5,350 nt of DNA from Bacteroidales bacterium UBA5621. GTDB lineage: Bacteria > Bacteroidota > Bacteroidia > Bacteroidales > VadinHA17. Location of the stretch: positions 1-5,350 of the forward strand of contig DIKJ01000007.1 in the NCBI GenBank assembly GCA_002424525.1. The letters are read 5' to 3'. Below are positions 1 to 5,350 of the stretch, in pieces (the stretch's first letter is position 1; every line of letters begins with the position of its first letter). Both the position numbers and the translations under genes were made by a program. The notes under the pieces were generated by a model. It saw nothing but the letters and a program-made list of their open reading frames with translations, was not told the origin of the DNA and did not search any database.

Positions 1-1665
1 CTTGTTAACCTTTATGCCCTCTATAAGGAAAAATGCCTGACCCTGCTGAACGGCCAGTTCGTTTTTGCGGTTTGGGATAAAAAGGAGGAGGAACTTTTTA
101 TTGCACGTGACCGCGTTGGCATCCGGCCGCTCTTTTACACATTAGCTGATGGGGTATTCTATTTTGCTTCCGAAATAAAGGGGCTATTTCAGATTCCCGA
201 AGTAACCCGGGAACTTAATGCTGAAAATCTGGCCCAGATATACACGTTCTGGACCGCCATAACTCCCGGCACTGCTTTCAGGGATATCTATGAGCTATCA
301 CCGGGACATTTCATGACATACAGCCGGAGAGGTATCAGGACTGAAAAATTCTGGGAGCTCAATTTCAACAACACAAACTCCTCAGTTTCTCTCCCCGATG
401 CCCTTGACAGCTTCAACGAGCTATTCACAAGTGCGGTCAGAATCCGGCTGAGGGCAGATGTTGAGGTTGCAGCTTACCTCAGCGGGGGTATCGATTCCAG
501 CACCACTGTTGCTTTTATCAAGAATCTTGAACCCGGCATCCTGAATACCTTTTCAATTGGTTTTGAGGATAAGGACTTCGACGAAAGCAGTTACCAGGAG
601 GAAGCCGTCAGATACCTGGATACCAACCACCTGGCGATAACCTGCTCTTCAAAAGAAATTGCCAACTTTTTCCCAAAGGTTGTCTGGCATTCGGAGACTC
701 CACTCACCCGAACTGCTCCGACACCTATGCTTATCCTGTCAAAACTTGTCAGAGACAATAACATCAAGGTTGTGATCACCGGTGAAGGCTCGGACGAAAT
801 TCTGGCCGGTTACGATATCTTCAGGGAGGCAATTATCAGACGATTCTGGGCCTCTCAACCTGCTTCGTCACTGAGACCTATGCTTCTTAAAAGGATCTAT
901 CCTGACATCCCCCACTTACGAAACGCCAGCCCGAATATCCTGAAAATGTTCTTCGGATACAGGCTTGAGGATACCGGGAACCCGCTCTACTCTCATCTTC
1001 TGAGATGGAACAACTCAAATCATATTAAGAAGCATTTCTCGGACAATGTCAAGGCATCAGTCGATGGATATGACCCGCTCGCCAGTCTGGCTGCAGGGCT
1101 GCCAGGTGACTTCGAAAGATGGTCGCCTCTTGCAAAAGCACAGTGGCTGGAGACGACCGTCTTCATGTCGGGTTATCTCCTCTCCTCACAGGGCGACCGA
1201 ATGGGGATGGCCAACTCAATTGAAGGACGTTATCCCTTCCTCGATTATCGGGTGATTGAGTTTTGTTCGACTCTCCCTGACAAATTAAAGCTGAACGGGA
1301 TGAATGAAAAGTTCCTCCTGAAGAAGTTGATGCAAGGTAAGATCCCTGAGAGTATAGTTAAGAGACCCAAACAGCCCTACAGGGCCCCGATAAGCAGTGT
1401 TTTCGTGGGCAAGGGAAGGCCGGAATATATACCGGAGATGCTCTCTGAGAGACAAACCCGGCAGGCTGGTGTCTTTAGTTACAATTCAGTATCGGCATTG
1501 CTTGGAAAAATCGGGAATACAGGTACAGCCTCTGAGATGGATAATATGGTAATAACCTCCATTATCTCCACACACCTCCTTTACAACCAGTTTATTGAAA
1601 ATAATAACCCTGAGTTTCAAAATGCACCCTTAAAAAATCTGAAAGTAATTCAAGACCATGAGTAA
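1..1665 (+). CDS. asnB: Asparagine synthase (glutamine-hydrolysing)-like amidotransferase, 5' end cut by window
   Basis: The family hydrolyses glutamine in an N-terminal class II (Ntn) domain, channels the ammonia to a C-terminal ATP-pyrophosphatase domain, and there amidates a carboxylate (aspartate in true AsnB) through an acyl-AMP. The frame is open from base 1 and runs 554 codons to TAA. Against the usual 600-650 residues, about 100 N-terminal residues are missing, including catalytic Cys2. Visible glutaminase-domain motifs are GQFVFAVWD (49-75) and ARDRVGIRPLFY (103-138). The synthetase domain has the PP-loop SGGIDSS (481-501), TGEGSDE (778-798) and EGRYPFLDYR (1222-1251). The first internal ATG, at 313, lies inside the conserved domain and is not the start. 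The stop overlaps the next gene by 8 nt, so the two are probably translationally coupled. KQPYRAP (1369-1389) and the neighbours recall AsnB paralogues of polysaccharide or secondary-metabolite loci, so the substrate may not be aspartate. The family is certain; the substrate is unknown. Confidence 0.93.
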   Translation, partial: LVNLYALYKEKCLTLLNGQFVFAVWDKKEEELFIARDRVGIRPLFYTLADGVFYFASEIKGLFQIPEVTRELNAENLAQIYTFWTAITPGTAFRDIYELSPGHFMTYSRRGIRTEKFWELNFNNTNSSVSLPDALDSFNELFTSAVRIRLRADVEVAAYLSGGIDSSTTVAFIKNLEPGILNTFSIGFEDKDFDESSYQEEAVRYLDTNHLAITCSSKEIANFFPKVVWHSETPLTRTAPTPMLILSKLVRDNNIKVVITGEGSDEILAGYDIFREAIIRRFWASQPASSLRPMLLKRIYPDIPHLRNASPNILKMFFGYRLEDTGNPLYSHLLRWNNSNHIKKHFSDNVKASVDGYDPLASLAAGLPGDFERWSPLAKAQWLETTVFMSGYLLSSQGDRMGMANSIEGRYPFLDYRVIEFCSTLPDKLKLNGMNEKFLLKKLMQGKIPESIVKRPKQPYRAPISSVFVGKGRPEYIPEMLSERQTRQAGVFSYNSVSALLGKIGNTGTASEMDNMVITSIISTHLLYNQFIENNNPEFQNAPLKNLKVIQDHE

Positions 1666-2650
1666 CAAGAAACCATTTACAAAAGATATTATCCTGCTTG
1701 ATGACATTGAGCATGTTGTTAGTAACATCGTCGAGCAACTGCGCCAGGATATTCTGCACAGGTTCAAGAGATACGGTGCGGTAGTCGGAATAAGCGGCGG
1801 GATCGATTCCTCCGTCTGCTTCGCCCTGGCAGCTAAAGCCTTTGGGGCAGAGAAGGTTCTCGGGGTAATGCTTCCCGAGAAGGACTCTAGTCCTGACAGT
1901 GAGATGCTTGCCAGGGAACTGGCTGCCAAATTCGGTGTAAAGGCAATCAAGGAAGAGATCACCGATGCCCTGTCAGGGTTTGGATGTTATGAAAGGCGTG
2001 ACGAAGCAGTAAAAAGAGTTTTTCGGGAATATGATCCCATAACCTGGAAGATGAAGATCGGAATCAGGCAGAGTGGTTTGTTCAATAACCTCCCTCCTAT
2101 TTTCAATCTTACTGTAATTGATAAGGATGGAAATGCAAAAGATAAAATCCTTCCGGTCAATGAGTATCTTCAGATAGTCGCTGCCTCAAACTTCAAGCAG
2201 CGTACAAGGATGTCAATGCTTTATTATCATGCGGAGGCACTTCATTACGCCGTTGTTGGAACACCCAATAAGCATGAACAGGAACAAGGGTTCTTCGTAA
2301 AATACGGCGATGGTGCCGGGGATGTCATGCCCATAGGAAATCTTTACAAGACGCAGGTCTACCAGCTTGCTGAATACATGGGAGTTCCAAAGGGAATTAT
2401 TGAACGTACGCCAACAACTGATACCTATTCTGCCGAGCAGACACAGGAGGAGTTTTTCTACCAGCTGCCTTTCTCTCTTATGGATCAGTTCTGGTACGGC
2501 TTTGAGAATGGTTACGCCGCTGGTGAAGTCGCTTCTGCTATGGGCGAAACAACCGAGCGCGTCGAAGCCCTCTTCCGTAATTTTGAACGCAAACGCAAGA
2601 CCACTGAATACCTTAGGATGCCGCCTATCCGCGACTACTACCAGGATTAG
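1658..2650 (+). CDS. nadE: NAD(+) synthase-like, ammonia-dependent ATP-pyrophosphatase (NadE family), divergent
   Basis: NadE activates the carboxylate of nicotinate adenine dinucleotide as an AMP ester and amidates it with ammonia in the cytoplasm. The 330-residue protein has only the synthetase domain, with no nitrilase-type glutaminase domain. Family motifs are the PP-loop SGGIDSS (residues 46-52), NFKQRTRM (178-185), GTPNKHEQEQGFF (201-213), KYGDGAGD (215-222), and PIGNLYKTQ (225-233) with the conserved Lys231. It is longer than the usual ~250-280 residues because about 45-50 extra residues lie between the PP-loop region and NFKQRTRM (around 105-170). The segment after PTTD (252-255), where NadE normally has a DE..LG loop, instead reads QEEFFYQLPF. 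The ATG overlaps the end of the upstream gene (ATGAGTAA) and has no Shine-Dalgarno, which fits coupled translation. The neighbouring amidotransferase could supply ammonia (inference). Family assignment is firm; true NAD synthesis is uncertain, and a pathway-specific amide synthetase is the alternative. Confidence 0.88.
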   Translation: MSNKKPFTKDIILLDDIEHVVSNIVEQLRQDILHRFKRYGAVVGISGGIDSSVCFALAAKAFGAEKVLGVMLPEKDSSPDSEMLARELAAKFGVKAIKEEITDALSGFGCYERRDEAVKRVFREYDPITWKMKIGIRQSGLFNNLPPIFNLTVIDKDGNAKDKILPVNEYLQIVAASNFKQRTRMSMLYYHAEALHYAVVGTPNKHEQEQGFFVKYGDGAGDVMPIGNLYKTQVYQLAEYMGVPKGIIERTPTTDTYSAEQTQEEFFYQLPFSLMDQFWYGFENGYAAGEVASAMGETTERVEALFRNFERKRKTTEYLRMPPIRDYYQD

Positions 2651-2674
2651 GTATTAGCTGATTCTGGATTAGCT
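2644..2674. repeat. Short direct repeats at the nadE-like/ligase junction
   Basis: GGATTAG occurs at 2644-2650, overlapping the nadE-like stop codon, and again at 2666-2672. ATTAGCT occurs at 2653-2659 and 2668-2674. The 68-nt spacer (2651-2718) otherwise holds only AT-rich sequence and GGAGG at 2697-2701. The repeats are short enough to be chance; they could be a degenerate simple repeat or a duplicated gene end. Confidence 0.25.
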
Positions 2675-2718
2675 ACGAGAATTAAAATTGTTACTTGGAG
2701 GTTTTTAAACACACAGGT

Positions 2719-4176
2719 ATGAATGCATTTGATTATTTTTTCGAGAATACAAATAGCCTTGAAAAGCCGTTTCTGGTCGGCAGGGAAGAGATTAATTATA
2801 AGGATCTCCATTCAAGCTGTCTTAATATTGCAGCATGGATCAACGAAAAGGTAGGAACAGAAAGGCACATTATGCTGCTGTCAATTAACAATCTCTTCTT
2901 CCTGAAAACCTACCTGGCTATTATCAAATCGGGAAACATCTGCATTCCTCTTGATCCATACATAGAAAAGGAAAATTTCGATTATATCAGCCGGTTGACC
3001 AATCCATCAATGATCTTCCTGACAGAAGAAATTGGAAAGAAGCTTCCTGTGAGTGATTACAAATGCATCTACCCGGGAGAAATAGAGGGAATTGAGAAGC
3101 GCGTAAAACCGGCAAAGTTCCCGGTCAATTTTAACAGGGAGCTTTGTGGGGAGATCATCTTCACTTCCGGGTCCACAGGGAAGCCCAAGGGAGTAATGAT
3201 ATCACACAAAAATCTGATCGCCAACACATCATCAATTGTTGAGTATCTCCAACTCACCCCTGATGACAGGATCCTGGTTGTATTGCCCTTCTATTATTGC
3301 TATGGACTTTCGTTGCTCCATACACACCTGAGAGTGGGCGGATCAATAGTATTTAATAACTCTTTCATCTTCCTTGGAGGTGTTCTTAGGAATCTTATTG
3401 ATCACAAATGCACGGGTTTTGCAGGAGTGCCAAGTCATTTTCAGATCCTTCTCAGGAAATCAGATTCTTTCAAGCAAACCAGTTTCCCCAATCTCCGATA
3501 TGTGACTCAAGCCGGCGGCAAACTGGCACCTATTTTCATTGATGAGTTCCGTGAAGCCCACCCCGGAACAAAATTTATTGTAATGTACGGGCAAACGGAG
3601 GCCACAGCAAGGCTTTCCTGGCTGCCACCGGAATTATATGAAAGAAGGAAAGGATCTATGGGGAAAGGTATTCCCGGAGTGGAGCTCGGGGTCGTCAACG
3701 AATCGGGTGAGTCCATCAAGCCAGGTGAGACCGGAGAGGTTATAGCAAGGGGAGACAATATCATGATCGGTTATTTTGCCGATGAGGAGGGCACGAAAAA
3801 TACCATCCGAAAAGGATGGCTTTACACCGGCGACCTTGGCACAGTTGATGAGGATGGCTATATCTATCTGACCGCCCGGTCCAAGGAGATAATAAAAGTC
3901 CGGGGAAAACGTATCAGCCCGAAAGAGGTTGAAGCAGTTATACTCGCACTTCCTGAAGTAATCGACTGCACAATTGAAGGGGTTGAAGACGAAATAGAGG
4001 GCGAAATGCTGAAGGCTACCGTTACAGTCAGAAAAGAAAGTATCAGTTCTATCACCCGGGAGAAGCTGATCCACCATTGCTCACAGCACCTTGCCCTGTT
4101 TAAAGTTCCCCAAGTCTATGAATTCAGAGATGATCTGACGATCAGCGCCACGGGTAAAAAAATCAAAAAAGTCTGA
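2719..4176 (+). CDS. AMP-forming acyl-CoA / acyl-carrier-protein ligase (ANL superfamily)
   Basis: ANL ligases activate a carboxylic acid with ATP to an acyl-AMP, then pass it to the thiol of CoA or a phosphopantetheinyl carrier protein. From the ATG at 2719 the product has 485 residues, normal for a stand-alone ligase. Motifs in order are the P-loop TSGSTGKPKG (149-158), YGQTEAT (290-296), YTGDLG (369-374), the hinge and C-terminal subdomain start RSKEIIKVRGKRISPKEVE (387-405), and the catalytic lysine in ATGK (Lys480), five residues from the end. The large domain is about 1-385 and the mobile small domain about 390-485. All core motifs are intact, so it should be active. A TTG at 2695 would add eight residues, but it places GGAGG (2697-2701) inside the gene; MNAFDYFF is a more natural beginning, although GGAGG then sits a long 17 nt before the ATG. 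It is the last gene before a terminator, probably cotranscribed with the two amidating enzymes. Acyl substrate and acceptor cannot be read from the sequence. Confidence 0.92.
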   Translation: MNAFDYFFENTNSLEKPFLVGREEINYKDLHSSCLNIAAWINEKVGTERHIMLLSINNLFFLKTYLAIIKSGNICIPLDPYIEKENFDYISRLTNPSMIFLTEEIGKKLPVSDYKCIYPGEIEGIEKRVKPAKFPVNFNRELCGEIIFTSGSTGKPKGVMISHKNLIANTSSIVEYLQLTPDDRILVVLPFYYCYGLSLLHTHLRVGGSIVFNNSFIFLGGVLRNLIDHKCTGFAGVPSHFQILLRKSDSFKQTSFPNLRYVTQAGGKLAPIFIDEFREAHPGTKFIVMYGQTEATARLSWLPPELYERRKGSMGKGIPGVELGVVNESGESIKPGETGEVIARGDNIMIGYFADEEGTKNTIRKGWLYTGDLGTVDEDGYIYLTARSKEIIKVRGKRISPKEVEAVILALPEVIDCTIEGVEDEIEGEMLKATVTVRKESISSITREKLIHHCSQHLALFKVPQVYEFRDDLTISATGKKIKKV

Positions 4177-4227
4177 CCCTCAAATCTATCAAAATTAGAA
4201 ATATAGAAGGTTAATCTGATTGACCGG

Positions 4228-4260
4228 GAGGATTAAGGATAGCCTTGTCCTCTTTTATTT
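4228..4260 (+). terminator. Candidate intrinsic terminator of the asnB-nadE-ligase operon
   Basis: GAGGA (4228-4232) pairs with TCCTC (4248-4252). A bulged T follows, then a T-G wobble, then AAGG (4235-4238) pairs with CCTT (4243-4246) around the tetraloop ATAG. The stem has about ten pairs with one bulge and is followed directly by TTTTATTT. It lies 51 nt past the ligase stop. The stem is only moderately GC-rich, so termination may be partial. Confidence 0.6.
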
Positions 4261-4298
4261 GTCATTCATCACTTTTTTCATCATTTTCGTCAAATGCG

Positions 4299-4331
4299 TA
4301 TGGTATTATTCGGAATTCCGTTCTAATTTAG
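4299..4331 (+). promoter_or_regulatory. Weak candidate Bacteroidetes-type promoter before the lipoprotein gene
   Basis: TAATTTAG (4324-4331) differs at one position from the Bacteroidetes -7 consensus TAnnTTTG. TATG (4299-4302), 21 nt upstream, differs at one position from the -33 TTTG. The site sits 40 nt before the ATG at 4372 and beyond the upstream terminator, a suitable place for a promoter. Between the two boxes lies a perfect 10-bp palindrome, CGGAATTCCG (4311-4320), which could be an operator or chance. Neither box is a full match, so this is a suggestion only. Confidence 0.22.
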
Positions 4332-4371
4332 ACAGAAATTTAACTAATAAGTGACATTAATTCGACTAAAG

Positions 4372-5223
4372 ATGAAGAAAATTACTAAATTGATGCTCAT
4401 GGTTGTCGCCGTCATGATGGTGGCAACGGGATGCCAGAAGAATGAAGAGGTTATTGATGTTTCCCTGAAATCTTCCGGAGTAATGACAGTAGTTGCTAAC
4501 TGGCAGTCTGGTAGTGCCGTATTCGAGTGTGGCAAAGCCGGGGGTGCTTGCGCATATGCGTTCAAAATTGATGAATGGGATGAATACTTTGGAATGGATG
4601 GCGAATATGAAACCATGGAGGGCAACTCCATTGTCATCCTCAACAGTGATGGCAAGACCTTCGACTTTACATCTGAATATCCTGTATGTAAGGTTATTGT
4701 TAAGGCTGGAAGAGGTGCATATATCTACACTTATCCTGAGGGAGGGGTTTATGAAGATTCGGGATTAATAGGTTTTCAGGGCAAAGGGATAAGCCACGTC
4801 ACCTTCTGCTATGCTGAACCCCCTGAATTGATCATCGCAGTCAAAGCCCGATACCTTAGGTATATTAATGAAACAACCTCAACTGAAGACAACTGTGAAA
4901 GCGCTGGTTTGGTTGCTTTTACTTCAGGCTGGTGCAGTATCCTCGAATATAACCCCTATCCTTCAACTTCGAGCTTTAATATGGTTCGTCAGGGGGTAGT
5001 CGTTGGGAGTGTCGTAGTTAATGCAGATGGCGATGTGACAGTTACTCTCGAAGAAGGTAAAACTCTGACAACTGCCTGGTTGTTCATTGGAACCCTCGAA
5101 GAGCTTCAGACGGCCAATCTGAAGGATGGTTGCCCGAACTTTACCAACCCGGCTGTCTGGATTCCGAACACTAACGCCCAGACTGACGCATTAGGGCTCT
5201 CTTATATGTTTTTTGATCTTTAG
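4372..5223 (+). CDS. Putative surface-exposed lipoprotein, function unknown
   Basis: This encodes 283 residues. The N-terminus has Lys-Lys, a hydrophobic stretch (residues 6-18) and a lipobox-like ATG-C with lipidated Cys21, so signal peptidase II processing is expected. Cys21 is followed by Q-K-N-E-E, close to the K-(D/E)-(D/E) lipoprotein export signal that sends Bacteroidetes lipoproteins to the cell surface. The ATG at 4372 is preferred to the GTG at 4351 because it gives a compact signal peptide. The mature part looks beta-rich. A middle module around 100-165 holds VCKVIVKAG and GISHVTFCY, a pattern I recall from secreted proteins of unknown function. A C-terminal module around 205-283 has VGSVVVNADGDVTVTL then TAWLFIGT, like the paired strands of a repeat often found beside that motif. 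Seven further cysteines (53, 60, 106, 146, 175, 188, 254) suggest disulfides. There is no catalytic motif. It lies between two terminators, so it is probably monocistronic and unrelated to the operon. Confidence 0.85.
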   Translation: MKKITKLMLMVVAVMMVATGCQKNEEVIDVSLKSSGVMTVVANWQSGSAVFECGKAGGACAYAFKIDEWDEYFGMDGEYETMEGNSIVILNSDGKTFDFTSEYPVCKVIVKAGRGAYIYTYPEGGVYEDSGLIGFQGKGISHVTFCYAEPPELIIAVKARYLRYINETTSTEDNCESAGLVAFTSGWCSILEYNPYPSTSSFNMVRQGVVVGSVVVNADGDVTVTLEEGKTLTTAWLFIGTLEELQTANLKDGCPNFTNPAVWIPNTNAQTDALGLSYMFFDL

Positions 5224-5246
5224 TAAATCCAATACATATCAAGATT

Positions 5247-5276
5247 AAAAAAGGTGTCCATCCGGGCACCTTTTTT
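5247..5276 (+). terminator. Strong intrinsic terminator after the lipoprotein gene
   Basis: GGTGTCC (5253-5259) pairs with GGGCACC (5264-5270), with one T-G wobble, around the loop ATCC. A6 upstream (5247-5252) and T6 downstream (5271-5276) extend the stem. It starts 23 nt after the stop at 5223. On the minus strand it also ends in T6, but the wobble becomes a C-A mismatch there. It could therefore serve a convergent minus-strand gene less efficiently. Confidence 0.9.
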
Positions 5277-5302
5277 AATTCCTGCACAATAGTGGCGTTT
5301 TA

Positions 5303-5350
5303 TTAGGTTTGGCCATTCCACCCTGCAATTCTTGCAAGCATCCACCACAT
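5303..5350 (-). CDS. Possible 3' end of a convergent transposase gene (IS4-type DDE), cut by window
   Basis: On the minus strand, 15 codons from the window edge end in TAA at 5305-5303 and read MWWMLARIAGWNGQT. The core LARIAGWNG resembles the short block A-(R/K)-(L/I)-(G/A)-G-(W/F/Y) near the C-terminus of IS4-family DDE transposases. In those proteins the block is usually followed by about 10-30 more residues, so this copy may be truncated. The stop lies 26 nt from the hairpin at 5247-5276, which could serve both convergent genes. Only 15 residues are visible, so the match may be chance. No inverted-repeat end could be defined. Confidence 0.3.
   Translation of the reverse strand: MWWMLARIAGWNGQT

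Noticed and set aside
313..1665. ATG at 313 as the start of the asparagine synthase gene
   Set aside because: The same frame is open to base 1 and encodes conserved glutaminase-domain motifs (GQFVFAVWD, ARDRVGIRPLFY), so the ATG is internal.
1630..1962. Minus-strand open frame of 110 codons across the asnB/nadE junction
   Set aside because: It is antisense to well-conserved coding sequence, including the NadE PP-loop, and its low-complexity Ser/Ala-rich product looks like a shadow.
2367..2657. Plus-strand 96-codon frame overlapping the end of the nadE-like gene
   Set aside because: It lies out of frame within clearly coding sequence, with no leader signal and a Ser/Arg-rich composition typical of a frame-shifted shadow.
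2651..2718. Separate promoter for the ligase gene in the 68-nt spacer
   Set aside because: No TAnnTTTG-like -7 element or sigma-70-like pair is seen, and no terminator separates it from the nadE-like gene, so cotranscription is simpler.
3634..4077. Minus-strand open frame of 147 codons inside the ligase gene
   Set aside because: It is fully antisense to conserved ANL motifs (YTGDLG, the hinge region), and its product has no recognisable domain.
4294..4326. Ten-codon open frame MRMVLFGIPF in the spacer before the lipoprotein gene
   Set aside because: It is too short, has no ribosome binding site, and shows no leader-peptide features such as repeated codons next to an attenuator.

Overview
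The window looks like a piece of a Bacteroidota (Bacteroidetes) chromosome of moderate GC. This is inferred from three things: start codons with AT-rich leaders and no well-placed Shine-Dalgarno, a lipoprotein whose residues after the lipidated cysteine (C-Q-K-N-E-E) resemble the Bacteroidetes surface-export signal, and the general style of the proteins. Genus cannot be told from the sequence.

Positions 1-4176 hold the end of a plus-strand operon. First is the 3' part of an AsnB-type glutamine-dependent amidotransferase, whose first ~100 residues lie outside the window. It overlaps by 8 nt a stand-alone NadE-like ammonia-dependent synthetase with an unusual ~45-50 residue central insertion and a divergent C-terminal third. 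After 68 nt comes an AMP-forming acyl-CoA/acyl-carrier-protein ligase. All three enzymes belong to families that activate a carboxylate as an acyl-adenylate, and two carry the identical ATP-pyrophosphatase loop SGGIDSS. A bulged hairpin with a T-rich tail at 4228-4260 probably ends the operon, so any carrier protein, transferase or export genes should lie upstream of the window. The set looks like an amide-forming or acyl-activating module of a surface-polysaccharide or small-molecule pathway rather than housekeeping asparagine and NAD synthesis. That pathway assignment is inference.

Positions 4177-4371 are an AT-rich spacer holding the terminator, a 10-bp palindrome and at best a weak promoter. 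Positions 4372-5223 encode a 283-residue putative surface lipoprotein, apparently its own transcription unit, with two beta-rich modules and no recognised enzymatic motif. A strong intrinsic terminator follows at 5247-5276.

The last 48 bases, read on the minus strand, give an open frame of 15 residues and a stop. It resembles the C-terminal part of an IS4-type DDE transposase, so a convergent (possibly mobile) gene may enter from the right. No tRNA, rRNA, CRISPR array or complete insertion sequence was seen, and no gene-free stretch exceeds 300 bases.
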